Of a DNA stretch of 64,000 nucleotides, positions 55,564 to 64,000 are shown one piece after another. The position numbers and the translations under genes were made by a program. Position 1 is the stretch's first letter. Each line of letters begins with the position of its first letter. The DNA comes from CADEFQ01 sp050185195 (GTDB taxonomy: Bacteria; Pseudomonadota; Gammaproteobacteria; Steroidobacterales; Steroidobacteraceae): assembly GCA_050185195.1 (NCBI GenBank), contig JBFWZQ010000001.1, forward strand, positions 186,001-250,000. Direction: 5' to 3'. The notes below the pieces were generated by a model. It did not search any database. It worked only from the letters and a program-made list of their open reading frames with translations, and had not been told where the DNA came from.

Positions 55564-55739
55564 CGCGCGCCATCCTCTTTGCGGCGCTCCTGCTGCTGTC
55601 CGCCTGCGGCCAGAAGGGGCCGCTCTACCTGCCGGAGCCGGCGGGCAATGTGGTCGTGCGCCCGTCGCAGACACCGCCGCCGCCGGCCGCCGAAGACGCT
55701 GGCAAAACGAAGGAAAAGAAACCGGGCGAGCCGCCCTGA
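55560..55739 (+). CDS. lptM: LPS-assembly lipoprotein LptM (YifL family)
   Basis: A 59-residue lipoprotein: signal ending LLLLSAC, then CGQKGPLYLPEPAG, the invariant LptM signature, and a disordered Pro/Lys tail. In E. coli LptM stabilises the LptD-LptE translocon and promotes its disulfide maturation. The start is a GTG at 55560 overlapping the previous stop by 4 nt. In many relatives lptM precedes lysA-dapF; here that context is missing and a small convergent membrane gene follows. Confidence 0.93.
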   Translation: MTRAILFAALLLLSACGQKGPLYLPEPAGNVVVRPSQTPPPPAAEDAGKTKEKKPGEPP

Positions 55740-55755
55740 CGGGGCGGCGCGGCGT

Positions 55756-55956
55756 TCAGCCGACCGGCCTGCCCCGCAGCACGCGCGCGGGCAGCAGGAT
55801 GATCGATTTCAGCAGTTCGAGCGCGCCGCCCACCGCAATGCCGAGCAGCCGAAACGGCAGCAGGATCAGCCAGGCGAGTGGGTACAGCACGAGCGCCAGC
55901 AGCGCGAGCGGCCAGCAGACCACGAGCAACAGCAGCCAGAGCAGGAAGCCAATCAT
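55756..55956 (-). CDS. Small hydrophobic membrane protein (66 aa)
   Basis: MIGFLLWLLLLVVCWPLALL opens the protein, and almost the whole chain is hydrophobic, forming one or two membrane helices with a basic end (PARVLRGRPVG). I do not recognise a family. The ATG at 55956 is preferred; the longer upstream frame would run through the MerR-type promoter. It is divergent from merR and may share that control region. Confidence 0.65.
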   Translation of the reverse strand: MIGFLLWLLLLVVCWPLALLALVLYPLAWLILLPFRLLGIAVGGALELLKSIILLPARVLRGRPVG

Positions 55957-55994
55957 CGGTGCGCTCCTCGACGAGGCCCCATTGTAGCGCAGCC

Positions 55995-56026
55995 TTGACT
56001 CTGGACCTGGGTCCAGGGTGCATACT
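55995..56026 (+). promoter_or_regulatory. MerR-type promoter with elongated spacer and palindromic operator
   Basis: TTGACT (55995-56000), a 20-bp spacer and CATACT (56021-56026) form a classic under-twisted MerR promoter. The spacer contains the perfect palindrome CTGGAC-CTGG-GTCCAG (56001-56016). The -10 box ends 6 nt before the merR ATG, so the mRNA is probably leaderless. Confidence 0.85.
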
Positions 56027-56032
56027 GGCGCC

Positions 56033-56427
56033 ATGCAAATCGGTGAACTCGCAAGATCGGCCGGCGTGCCGATCGACACGGTGCGCTACTACGAGCGCCA
56101 CGGCATCCTCCCCGCCCCGCGGCGGCGCCCGTCCGGCTATCGCAGCTACGGCTTGGACGACGTGGCTCGCCTGCGCTTCATCCGCCGCGCCAAGGCGCTC
56201 GGTTTCTCGCTCGAGGAGATCCACGACCTGCTCGCACTGACCGCGCGTCGCAGCCGGAACATGGCGAGCGTGAAGAAGGCCGCGACCGCGAAACTGGCCG
56301 ACGTCGAGCACAAGCTCTCCGAGCTCACGCGCGTGCGCGACGGCTTGCGACAGCTGGTGGCCGCCTGCCCAGGGCACGGTGACCTCGCGCTTTGCCCCAT
56401 CGTGACTGCGTTGTCGGGAGAAGAATC

Positions 56428-56431
<4 letters not shown>
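56033..56431 (+). CDS. MerR family metal-responsive activator, CueR-like
   Basis: A 132-residue regulator with the N-terminal MerR winged helix (MQIGELARSAGVPIDTVRYY) followed by the long dimerisation helix. A C-terminal metal loop reads CPGHGDLALCPIV. That loop resembles CueR (Cys-x7-Cys, then PII), here with eight residues between the two Cys, so Cu(I) is likely; silver or another soft metal remains possible. The operator sits in the 20-bp promoter spacer just upstream, and the stop overlaps the start of a copper ATPase gene. Confidence 0.9.
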
Positions 56432-58751
<2,320 letters not shown>

Positions 58752-58755
<4 letters not shown>

Positions 58756-58765
58756 CAATGCTCAA
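58752..58765. promoter_or_regulatory. Degenerate FNR-like site next to fnr
   Basis: TTGACAATGCTCAA keeps one good half-site and a poor second half. It overlaps the copper ATPase stop codon and lies 16-29 nt before the fnr ATG. It may be a weak repressive site. Confidence 0.35.
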
Positions 58766-58780
58766 GACGGGAAACCATCC

Positions 58781-59464
58781 ATGTCCACCCGACCCGCCGG
58801 TCCGATCGCCTGCCGCTCCTGTGACCTGCACGAGGTGTGCCGCCTCTGCGGCATGATCGCCATCGGGGAGAGCCGCGGCCTGCAGCGCACCGGCAACCTG
58901 CGCACGCTGCGCGCGGGAACCCGCCTCTTCCGTGCCGGTGAACCGGCCCATTCACTCTTCTCGGTGCGCCAGGGCATGTTGAAGACGGTCGATGTCGGCG
59001 CGGAGGGCGAGGAACGCATCGTCGCGATCAGCACGCCCGGCGACGTGATCGGCACCGAAGCCTTCGGCACGCGCATCTACAAGCACGACGTGATCGCGGT
59101 GCAGCCGGTCGTCTGCTGCGAGCTGCCGCTGTCACTGCTGAGCGACCAGTACACGCGCGTGCGTGAACTCGCCTCGGCGCTGATCACCCTGCTGAGCCGG
59201 GCGTCGGCGCCACGCACGCCGCTTGCCCGCGGTTCGAGCCGCGAGCGGGTGGCCGGTTTCATCCTCGATCTCGCCCGGCGCCTCGAGCAGCGCGGCCTCG
59301 ATGGCCGCAGTTTCTCGCTCGGCATGACGCGCCAGGAAATCGCGAGCCTGCTCGACACGCGCATCGAAACGGTGAGCCGCATGATCCAGTCGATGCGGCG
59401 CGCGAAGGAGATCGAGGTCGAGGGCCAGCAGGTGACGCTGCTCTCGCTGTCGCCCACCGCTTGA
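58781..59464 (+). CDS. fnr: FNR-type [4Fe-4S] oxygen-sensing transcriptional regulator
   Basis: A 227-residue CRP/FNR regulator. The N-terminal cluster ligands are Cys11, Cys14, Cys20 and Cys23 (CRSCDLHEVCRLCG), with an internal Cys in PVVCCELPLS at the place of FNR Cys122. An effector-type beta-roll runs to about 120, then the dimer helix, and the C-terminal helix-turn-helix (MTRQEIASLLDTRIETVSRM), whose ETVSR is the FNR DNA-recognition pattern for TTGAT half-sites. Several such sites flank the surrounding genes. The start is the ATG at 58781. Confidence 0.93.
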   Translation: MSTRPAGPIACRSCDLHEVCRLCGMIAIGESRGLQRTGNLRTLRAGTRLFRAGEPAHSLFSVRQGMLKTVDVGAEGEERIVAISTPGDVIGTEAFGTRIYKHDVIAVQPVVCCELPLSLLSDQYTRVRELASALITLLSRASAPRTPLARGSSRERVAGFILDLARRLEQRGLDGRSFSLGMTRQEIASLLDTRIETVSRMIQSMRRAKEIEVEGQQVTLLSLSPTA

Positions 59465-59474
59465 CGATTGTCAA
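59461..59474. promoter_or_regulatory. FNR box upstream of ubiU
   Basis: TTGACGATTGTCAA is a perfect inverted repeat of the TTGAC half-site. Its centre is 41.5 bp before the ubiU ATG, the distance class II FNR promoters keep from the transcription start. Confidence 0.8.
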
Positions 59475-59508
59475 CGCGCCGCGGCGCGCATGACGCGACC
59501 ATGGGCGC

Positions 59509-60522
59509 ATGAGCCTCGAACTCGTGTGCCCGGCCGGGACGCTGCCGGCTCTGCGCGCCGCCGTCGACAACGGCGCGGACGCCGTCTACCTCGGCTTTCG
59601 CGGTGCCACCAATGCGCGCAACTTCCCCGGCCTGAACTTCAGCGAGGGCGAAGCCGCCACGGGCATCGCCTACGCGCATGAACGCGGCGCGCGGGTGTTC
59701 GTCGCGCTCAACGTCTACCCCTCGCCCGCCACCTGGGAATCCGCGACCGGCGTGATCGACAGCGCGGCCCGCCTCGGCGCCGACGCGCTGATCCTCGCCG
59801 ACCCCGGCCTGATGCGCTACGCAGCGGACCGCCACCCCGCGCTGCGCCTGCACCTGAGCGTGCAGGGATCGGCGACGAACTGGCGCGCGATCGAGTTCTA
59901 CCGGCGCGAGTTCGGCGTGCGGCGCGCGGTACTGCCGCGGGTGCTGTCCGTCACGCAAGTCACCCGGCTGATCGAACGCACGCAGGTAGAAATCGAGGTC
60001 TTCGGTTTCGGCAGCCTCTGCGTGATGGTCGAGGGCCGCTGCGCGCTCTCCTCCTACGCCACTGGCCACTCGCCCAACACGCAGGGCGTGTGCTCCCCGG
60101 CGCACGCGGTGCGCTGGGAAGAGACCCCGGCCGGGCGCCAGTCGCGGCTGAACGGCATCCTGATCGATCGTTACGCACCCGGTGAAGCCGCCGGTTACCC
60201 GACGCTGTGCAAGGGACGCTTTCGCGTGAACGACGCGGTGTTCCACGCGCTCGAGGAGCCGACCAGCCTCAACGCGCTCGACGTGCTGCCGGCGCTGCAG
60301 GCGGGCGGCGTCAAGGCGATCAAGGTGGAGGGCCGGCAGCGCTCACCCGCCTATGTCGCGCAGGTCACGAGCCTGCTGCGCCGGGCACTCGACCTGTGTG
60401 CTGGCGCGGGAGCCGGCGCGAATGCGGGGGCCGGTGACGTCGCCGCCCTGACCCAGGCACTCGACGCACTCGCGGAGGGGCGCACGCACACGCTGGGCGC
60501 CTATCACCGCCCGTGGCAGTGA
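59509..60522 (+). CDS. ubiU: Oxygen-independent ubiquinone hydroxylation protein UbiU
   Basis: A 337-residue U32-family protein that, with UbiV, hydroxylates the ubiquinone ring without O2. The N-terminus LELVCPAGTLPALRAAVDNG and ADAVYLGFRGATNARNFPGL are diagnostic. Fe-S cysteines are in GFGSLCVMVEGRCALSSYAT, GVCSPA and TLCKGRF. KAIKVEGRQRSPAYVAQVT follows. A short Ala/Gly stretch (CAGAGAGANAGAGD) near the C-terminus looks like a small low-complexity insertion. ubiV follows after 10 bp, and a perfect FNR-type palindrome precedes it. Confidence 0.95.
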   Translation: MSLELVCPAGTLPALRAAVDNGADAVYLGFRGATNARNFPGLNFSEGEAATGIAYAHERGARVFVALNVYPSPATWESATGVIDSAARLGADALILADPGLMRYAADRHPALRLHLSVQGSATNWRAIEFYRREFGVRRAVLPRVLSVTQVTRLIERTQVEIEVFGFGSLCVMVEGRCALSSYATGHSPNTQGVCSPAHAVRWEETPAGRQSRLNGILIDRYAPGEAAGYPTLCKGRFRVNDAVFHALEEPTSLNALDVLPALQAGGVKAIKVEGRQRSPAYVAQVTSLLRRALDLCAGAGAGANAGAGDVAALTQALDALAEGRTHTLGAYHRPWQ

Positions 60523-60532
60523 GGAGCGCACG

Positions 60533-61408
60533 ATGAAACTCGCGATCGGGCCGATCCTCTACTTGTGGGATCGCAACGTGGCACTCGACTTCTACGCCGC
60601 GCTCTGCGACGCACCGGTCGACATCGTCTACCTGGGCGAAGTCGTGTGCAGCAAGCGGCGCGTGCTGCAGAAAGAGGACTGGCCGATGGTTGCCCAGGCG
60701 CTCGGGGACGCGGGCAAGGAAGTCGTGTTCTCGACGCTCGCGCTCATCGAGGCGGAATCGGAACTCGCGACGATGGCACGCATCGTCGACAACGCGGCCG
60801 GGCGCATCGAAGCGAACGACATGGCGGCCGTGCAGTACTGCGACGGACGGCCGTTCGTCGCCGGGCCGCACCTCAACATCTACAACGCGGCGACTCTTGC
60901 ATTGATGGCGGCGCGCGGCGCGCGACGCTGGGCGGCGCCCGTGGAACTGCCGCTCGCCACGATCGCCGCGCTCGGCGCCACGCGGCCACCGGGCCTCGAG
61001 ATCGAGGCATTCGCCTACGGCCGCCTGCCGCTGGCGTTCTCGGCGCGCTGTTTCACGGCCCGCTCGCAGAACCGGCCCAAGGACGAGTGCGGCTTCATCT
61101 GCGGCGACTACCCCGACGGCATCACGCTCTACTCGCGCGACGACCAGCCGTTCCTGACCCTGAACGGCATCCAGACCCAGTCGGCCGCCGTGCAGAACCT
61201 CCTGCCGCACGTCGGGGCCCTGCGCGCGGCCGGCGTTGACATCCTGCGGCTCTCGCCGCAGTCGCGGGACTTTCCCGCGGTGATCAGGGCGTTCCGTGCG
61301 GCCGTGGACGCCACGGGTGAAAGGCTCGAATTCCCGGCGCCTTCGCTCCCGGGCGGCTACTGCGATGGTTATGTACGCGGCGAAGCAGGGATAGACCATG
61401 CAGGGTGA
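60533..61408 (+). CDS. ubiV: Oxygen-independent ubiquinone hydroxylation protein UbiV
   Basis: A 291-residue U32-family partner of UbiU. Typical blocks are ALCDAPVDIVYLGEVVCSKR (first Fe-S Cys), RIEANDMAAVQYCDGRPFVA, AYGRLPLAFSARCFTA and the Cys pair in DECGFICGDYPDG. Together with UbiU it forms the heterodimer needed for anaerobic ubiquinone synthesis. Its last 125 bp overlap the oppositely oriented ubiT gene. Confidence 0.95.
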   Translation: MKLAIGPILYLWDRNVALDFYAALCDAPVDIVYLGEVVCSKRRVLQKEDWPMVAQALGDAGKEVVFSTLALIEAESELATMARIVDNAAGRIEANDMAAVQYCDGRPFVAGPHLNIYNAATLALMAARGARRWAAPVELPLATIAALGATRPPGLEIEAFAYGRLPLAFSARCFTARSQNRPKDECGFICGDYPDGITLYSRDDQPFLTLNGIQTQSAAVQNLLPHVGALRAAGVDILRLSPQSRDFPAVIRAFRAAVDATGERLEFPAPSLPGGYCDGYVRGEAGIDHAG

Positions 61409-61838
61409 ACCCCGCGAGCGGGCCGGGCAGGACCGCGCGCAGGTGGCCCGGCAGGTCGTACTCCCAGCCGTCGAGCAGGTTCTTCAGGTGCAGGCCGGTC
61501 TCGGTCTCGCCCTCGACGGCAAGGCGGCGCTGGAAGAACAGCGTGTCCGGATCCTCGCGGCGGCGCGCGAGGTCGACGAAGTCCTGCAAGGCGCCGCGGA
61601 TCGTTACATGCGGCGCGCGGGTCGTGCGTCGCAGGCCGCCCTGCGCAACTTCGAACGTGAGCGACAGCGGCACGTCGTCGACGCACAGGCGAAAGCACTT
61701 GCCGGAAAGTTCGCCGAGCCGCTCCGCGAGGTACTGGCCGCGCAGCAGTTGGTTGACCGCGAGCACGAGCACCCGCGATTGCAGCGGCGCGGGCGCATGG
61801 CGCAGGACGCGCCGGGCGACGGAAACCGGATCGGACAT
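61284..61838 (-). CDS. ubiT: SCP2-domain accessory factor UbiT
   Basis: A 184-residue lipid-binding SCP2-domain protein. It starts MSDPVSVARRVLRHAPAPLQ and carries VLVLAVNQLLRGQYLAERLG and LKNLLDGWEYDLPGHL, the pattern of UbiT, the anaerobic counterpart of UbiJ that carries ubiquinone intermediates. The C-terminal ~40 residues (after LSLLRRVHNH) are Arg/Pro-rich and encoded antisense to the end of ubiV. This may be a recent extension rather than part of the fold. The ATG at 61838 has GGGAGATT upstream. It is divergent from ubiD, with a perfect FNR box between them. Confidence 0.9.
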   Translation of the reverse strand: MSDPVSVARRVLRHAPAPLQSRVLVLAVNQLLRGQYLAERLGELSGKCFRLCVDDVPLSLTFEVAQGGLRRTTRAPHVTIRGALQDFVDLARRREDPDTLFFQRRLAVEGETETGLHLKNLLDGWEYDLPGHLRAVLPGPLAGFTLHGLSLLRRVHNHRSSRPGAKAPGIRAFHPWRPRPHGTP

Positions 61839-61895
61839 GGGAATCTCCCGGGCAGGACAGGCCGGCATTCTTGCCACGTGGGGCGCCCCCACGGC

Positions 61896-61909
61896 TTGAT
61901 ATCCATCAA
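61896..61909. promoter_or_regulatory. Consensus FNR box between ubiT and ubiD
   Basis: TTGATATCCATCAA matches TTGAT-N4-ATCAA at every fixed base. It lies 57 bp from the ubiT ATG and 27 bp from the ubiD ATG and could control both. Confidence 0.9.
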
Positions 61910-61936
61910 CGCGCGGATGTGTCGGGGGGCCGGGCG

Positions 61937-63430
61937 ATGACGCACGCGAGCCTGCGTGATTTCGTACACGCCCTCGAACGCGAGGGCGACCTGCAACGCG
62001 TGCCCTTTCCCGTCGATCCGCGCTTCGAGATGACCGACCTGTGCCAGCGCAGCCTCAAGGCGGGCGGGCCCGCGCTCCTCTTCGAGCAGCCGCGCGGGGC
62101 GGGCATGCCGGTACTCGGCAATCTCTTCGGCACGCAGCGTCGCGTGGCGGCGGCCCTGGGTTACGGCGACGTGAAGCAGTTTCGCGAGATCGGCGAGACG
62201 CTCGCCTTCCTGCGCGAGCCCCACTGGCCCGACCGGCCGCGCGAGGCGCTCGGCCGCCTGCCGGCCTTCCTGCCGCTCCTCAAGGCCTCGCCGCGCACGG
62301 TGCCGCGGCCCCACGACTACGACGTGCAGACAGGCGCCGAGGTCGACCTTTCGCGCCTTCCCGTCTGGACTTGCTGGCCGGAGGATGCGGGCCCGCTGAT
62401 CACCTGGGGCCTCGTCGTCACGCGCGGAACGCGCAAGCCGCGGCAGAACGTCGCGCCCTATCGCCAGCAGGTGATCGGCCGCAATCGCGTGATCATGCGC
62501 TGGCTCTCGCATCGGGGCGGCGCGCTCGACTTCCGTGACTGGCAACGCGACCACCCCGGCAAGCCCTTCCCGATCGTGGTGATGATCGGCGCCGATCCCG
62601 CCTTGTTGATCGCGGCGACCACGCCCGTTCCGGACAGCGTTTCCGAGTACCAGTTCGCGGGACTGCTGCGTCGCCGGCGCAGCGAAGTCTTTCGCAGCAC
62701 CGTGGGGCTCGACGCCTGCGCCAGCGCCGAAATCGTGCTCGAGGGGCACATCGTGCCGGGCGACGAAGCGCTCGAGGGACCTTTCGGCGACCACACCGGC
62801 TACTACAACAGCCAGGCGACGTTCCCCGTCCTGACCGTCGAGCGCCTGTCGGTGCGCCGGCAGGCCTTCTACCACGGCGGCTACATGGGCCGCTCGCCCT
62901 GGGACGAACCTTCCGTGCTCGCCATGTCGCTCAACGAGATGTTCGTGCCGATGCTGCAGCGGAGCCACCCGGAGATCGTCGATTTCCACCTGCCGCCCGA
63001 GGCCTGCTCGTACCGCGTCGCGGTCGTGAGCATCCGCAAGGCGTACCCGGGGCACGCGCGCCAGGTCATGCAGGCGGTCTGGTCGAGCCTGCGCCAGTTC
63101 CTCTACACCAAGTTCGTGATCGTCACCGACGACGACATCGACGTGCGCAACTGGCAGGAAGTGGTCTGGGCGATTTCGACGCGGGTCGATCCGGCCCGCG
63201 ACACGCTGATGGTGCGCCGCAGCCCCATCGATTACCTCGACTTCGCAAGCCCCGTGGCCGGCCTCGGCTCGAAGCTCGGCATCGACGCCACGAACAAATG
63301 GCCCGCCGAGACACGCCGCCGCTGGGGCCGCCCGCTGGCGATGAGCCCGGAGGTCCTGCGGCGCACGGAGGCCATGTGGGCGACCCTGATTGATCGACAT
63401 CATTGCCATGGGACGGGCGCCGGGCTGTAA
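61937..63430 (+). CDS. ubiD: UbiD family prenyl-FMN-dependent decarboxylase
   Basis: A 497-residue 3-polyprenyl-4-hydroxybenzoate decarboxylase acting in ubiquinone synthesis with the prenylated FMN made by UbiX. Conserved blocks are MTHASLRDFVHALEREGDLQ and NLFGTQRRVAAALG. The catalytic Glu region EGPFGDHTGYYN, MGRSPWDEPSVLAMSLNEMF and the C-terminal KLGIDATNKWP are also conserved. The start is the ATG at 61937 with a G-rich ribosome site. It sits beside ubiT/U/V; the last codons contain a near-consensus FNR box ahead of fabA. Confidence 0.94.
   Translation: MTHASLRDFVHALEREGDLQRVPFPVDPRFEMTDLCQRSLKAGGPALLFEQPRGAGMPVLGNLFGTQRRVAAALGYGDVKQFREIGETLAFLREPHWPDRPREALGRLPAFLPLLKASPRTVPRPHDYDVQTGAEVDLSRLPVWTCWPEDAGPLITWGLVVTRGTRKPRQNVAPYRQQVIGRNRVIMRWLSHRGGALDFRDWQRDHPGKPFPIVVMIGADPALLIAATTPVPDSVSEYQFAGLLRRRRSEVFRSTVGLDACASAEIVLEGHIVPGDEALEGPFGDHTGYYNSQATFPVLTVERLSVRRQAFYHGGYMGRSPWDEPSVLAMSLNEMFVPMLQRSHPEIVDFHLPPEACSYRVAVVSIRKAYPGHARQVMQAVWSSLRQFLYTKFVIVTDDDIDVRNWQEVVWAISTRVDPARDTLMVRRSPIDYLDFASPVAGLGSKLGIDATNKWPAETRRRWGRPLAMSPEVLRRTEAMWATLIDRHHCHGTGAGL
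63390..63403. promoter_or_regulatory. Near-consensus FNR box upstream of fabA
   Basis: TTGATCGACATCAT matches the FNR consensus at nine of ten fixed positions. It is inside the ubiD 3' end, with its centre 41.5 bp before the fabA ATG, the same spacing as the site ahead of ubiU. Confidence 0.6.
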
Positions 63431-63437
63431 TGAGTCC

Positions 63438-63998
63438 ATGCCAGACAGCAACAAGGCCGCAACGGCCCGGGTCGACGACGGGTCGGGACGGCAGCGCAGT
63501 TTCACCAGGGACGAGCTGCTCGCCTGCGGCGAGGGCCGGCTGTTCGGGCCGACCACGCCGCGGTTGCCGGTCGGGCAGATGCTCATGGTGGACCGGGTCA
63601 CCTGGATTTCCTCGGCGGGAGGTGCCTACGGCGCCGGCGAAATCCGCGCCGAACTCGACGTCGACCCCACCCTGTGGTTCTTCGGCTGCCATTTCATCGA
63701 CGATCCGGTGATGCCGGGTTGCCTCGGCCTCGATGCGCTGTGGCAGCTGATCGGCTTCCACCTCGCCTGGAGCGAGCACCAGGGACTCGGCCGCGCCCTC
63801 GGCGTCGACGAAGTACGCTTCACCGGGCAGGTGCTGCCCACCGTGAAACGCGTCGACTACCAGATCGACATCAAGCGCGTGATCGAACGCAAGCTCGTGA
63901 TGATCGTGGGCGACGCGACGCTGTCCGCGGACGGCGTGCAGATCTACTCGGCAAAGGGGCTGCGCGTCGGCCTCTTCAGCAAGGCGGGGTTGGCCTGA
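63438..63998 (+). CDS. fabA: 3-hydroxydecanoyl-ACP dehydratase/isomerase
   Basis: A 186-residue hotdog enzyme that makes and isomerises the trans-2/cis-3 decenoyl-ACP bond, the oxygen-independent entry to unsaturated fatty acids. The catalytic His is in GCHFIDDPVMPGCLGLDALW and the Asp is in the same helix. GQMLMVDRVTWIS, GRALGVDEVRFTGQVLPTVK and YSAKGLRVGLF are FabA hallmarks. The ATG at 63438 is preferred to an in-frame ATG at 63390, which lies in ubiD and within the FNR-like site. The gene is complete; only two bases follow in the window, so fabB cannot be checked. Confidence 0.95.
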   Translation: MPDSNKAATARVDDGSGRQRSFTRDELLACGEGRLFGPTTPRLPVGQMLMVDRVTWISSAGGAYGAGEIRAELDVDPTLWFFGCHFIDDPVMPGCLGLDALWQLIGFHLAWSEHQGLGRALGVDEVRFTGQVLPTVKRVDYQIDIKRVIERKLVMIVGDATLSADGVQIYSAKGLRVGLFSKAGLA

Positions 63999-64000
63999 TG

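Overview
This is a gene-dense, very GC-rich chromosomal window that I place in the Gammaproteobacteria, probably the Xanthomonadales/Nevskiales/Steroidobacter neighbourhood. The reasons are FabA-type anaerobic unsaturated fatty-acid synthesis, UbiT/U/V, a TamA-TamB pair, YdbH/YdbL, LptM, a FecI/FecR/TonB-receptor trio, and a knotted-type N-acylornithine transcarbamylase in the arginine cluster. The placement is inferred from gene content; no rRNA or other phylogenetic marker is present. I see no tRNA, rRNA, CRISPR array, prophage or insertion sequence.

Layout. 1-18.3 kb: gltB (cut by the left edge), a lipoprotein S41 protease, a 1353-residue membrane protein of unknown function divergent from a pirin, a pair of M16 peptidases, and an ECF sigma factor/FecR/TonB-receptor unit that ends at a strong terminator. 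18.3-29 kb: SPOR lipoprotein, bactofilin, a PQQ-type sugar dehydrogenase with FnIII repeats and two CxxCH motifs, a GDPD-GlpD-GlpK glycerophosphate unit, DUF6491, a YheT hydrolase and an unusual membrane-anchored receiver protein. 29-46.3 kb: YdbH-YdbL, an SLC13-type carrier, a sugar porter, a YadGH-like ABC exporter, an orphan FlhC-like regulator, NudC-DUF4126-TANGO2, and TamA-TamB.

46.6-55.1 kb: a tightly packed arginine operon argR-argG-[P-loop protein]-argC-argD-[acylornithine transcarbamylase]-argB-argH-thioesterase. No recognisable enzyme here makes N-acylglutamate (ArgA, ArgJ or an ArgA-ArgB fusion), and none removes the acyl group (ArgE). A BioD/DUF1611-like P-loop protein sits inside the operon, joined by ATGA overlaps on both sides. 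The transcarbamylase has Ala at both positions that separate the acetyl-specific from the succinyl-specific enzymes. This is the best candidate in the window for undescribed biology: a variant arginine pathway with a non-canonical acylation or deacylation step.

55.1-64 kb: small envelope genes (including LptM), a MerR-controlled copper ATPase with a probably leaderless regulator, then an oxygen-response hub: an FNR-type regulator, ubiU-ubiV, ubiT, ubiD and fabA, with five FNR-box-like palindromes in 4.7 kb. This looks like a locally wired regulon for making ubiquinone and unsaturated fatty acids without oxygen.
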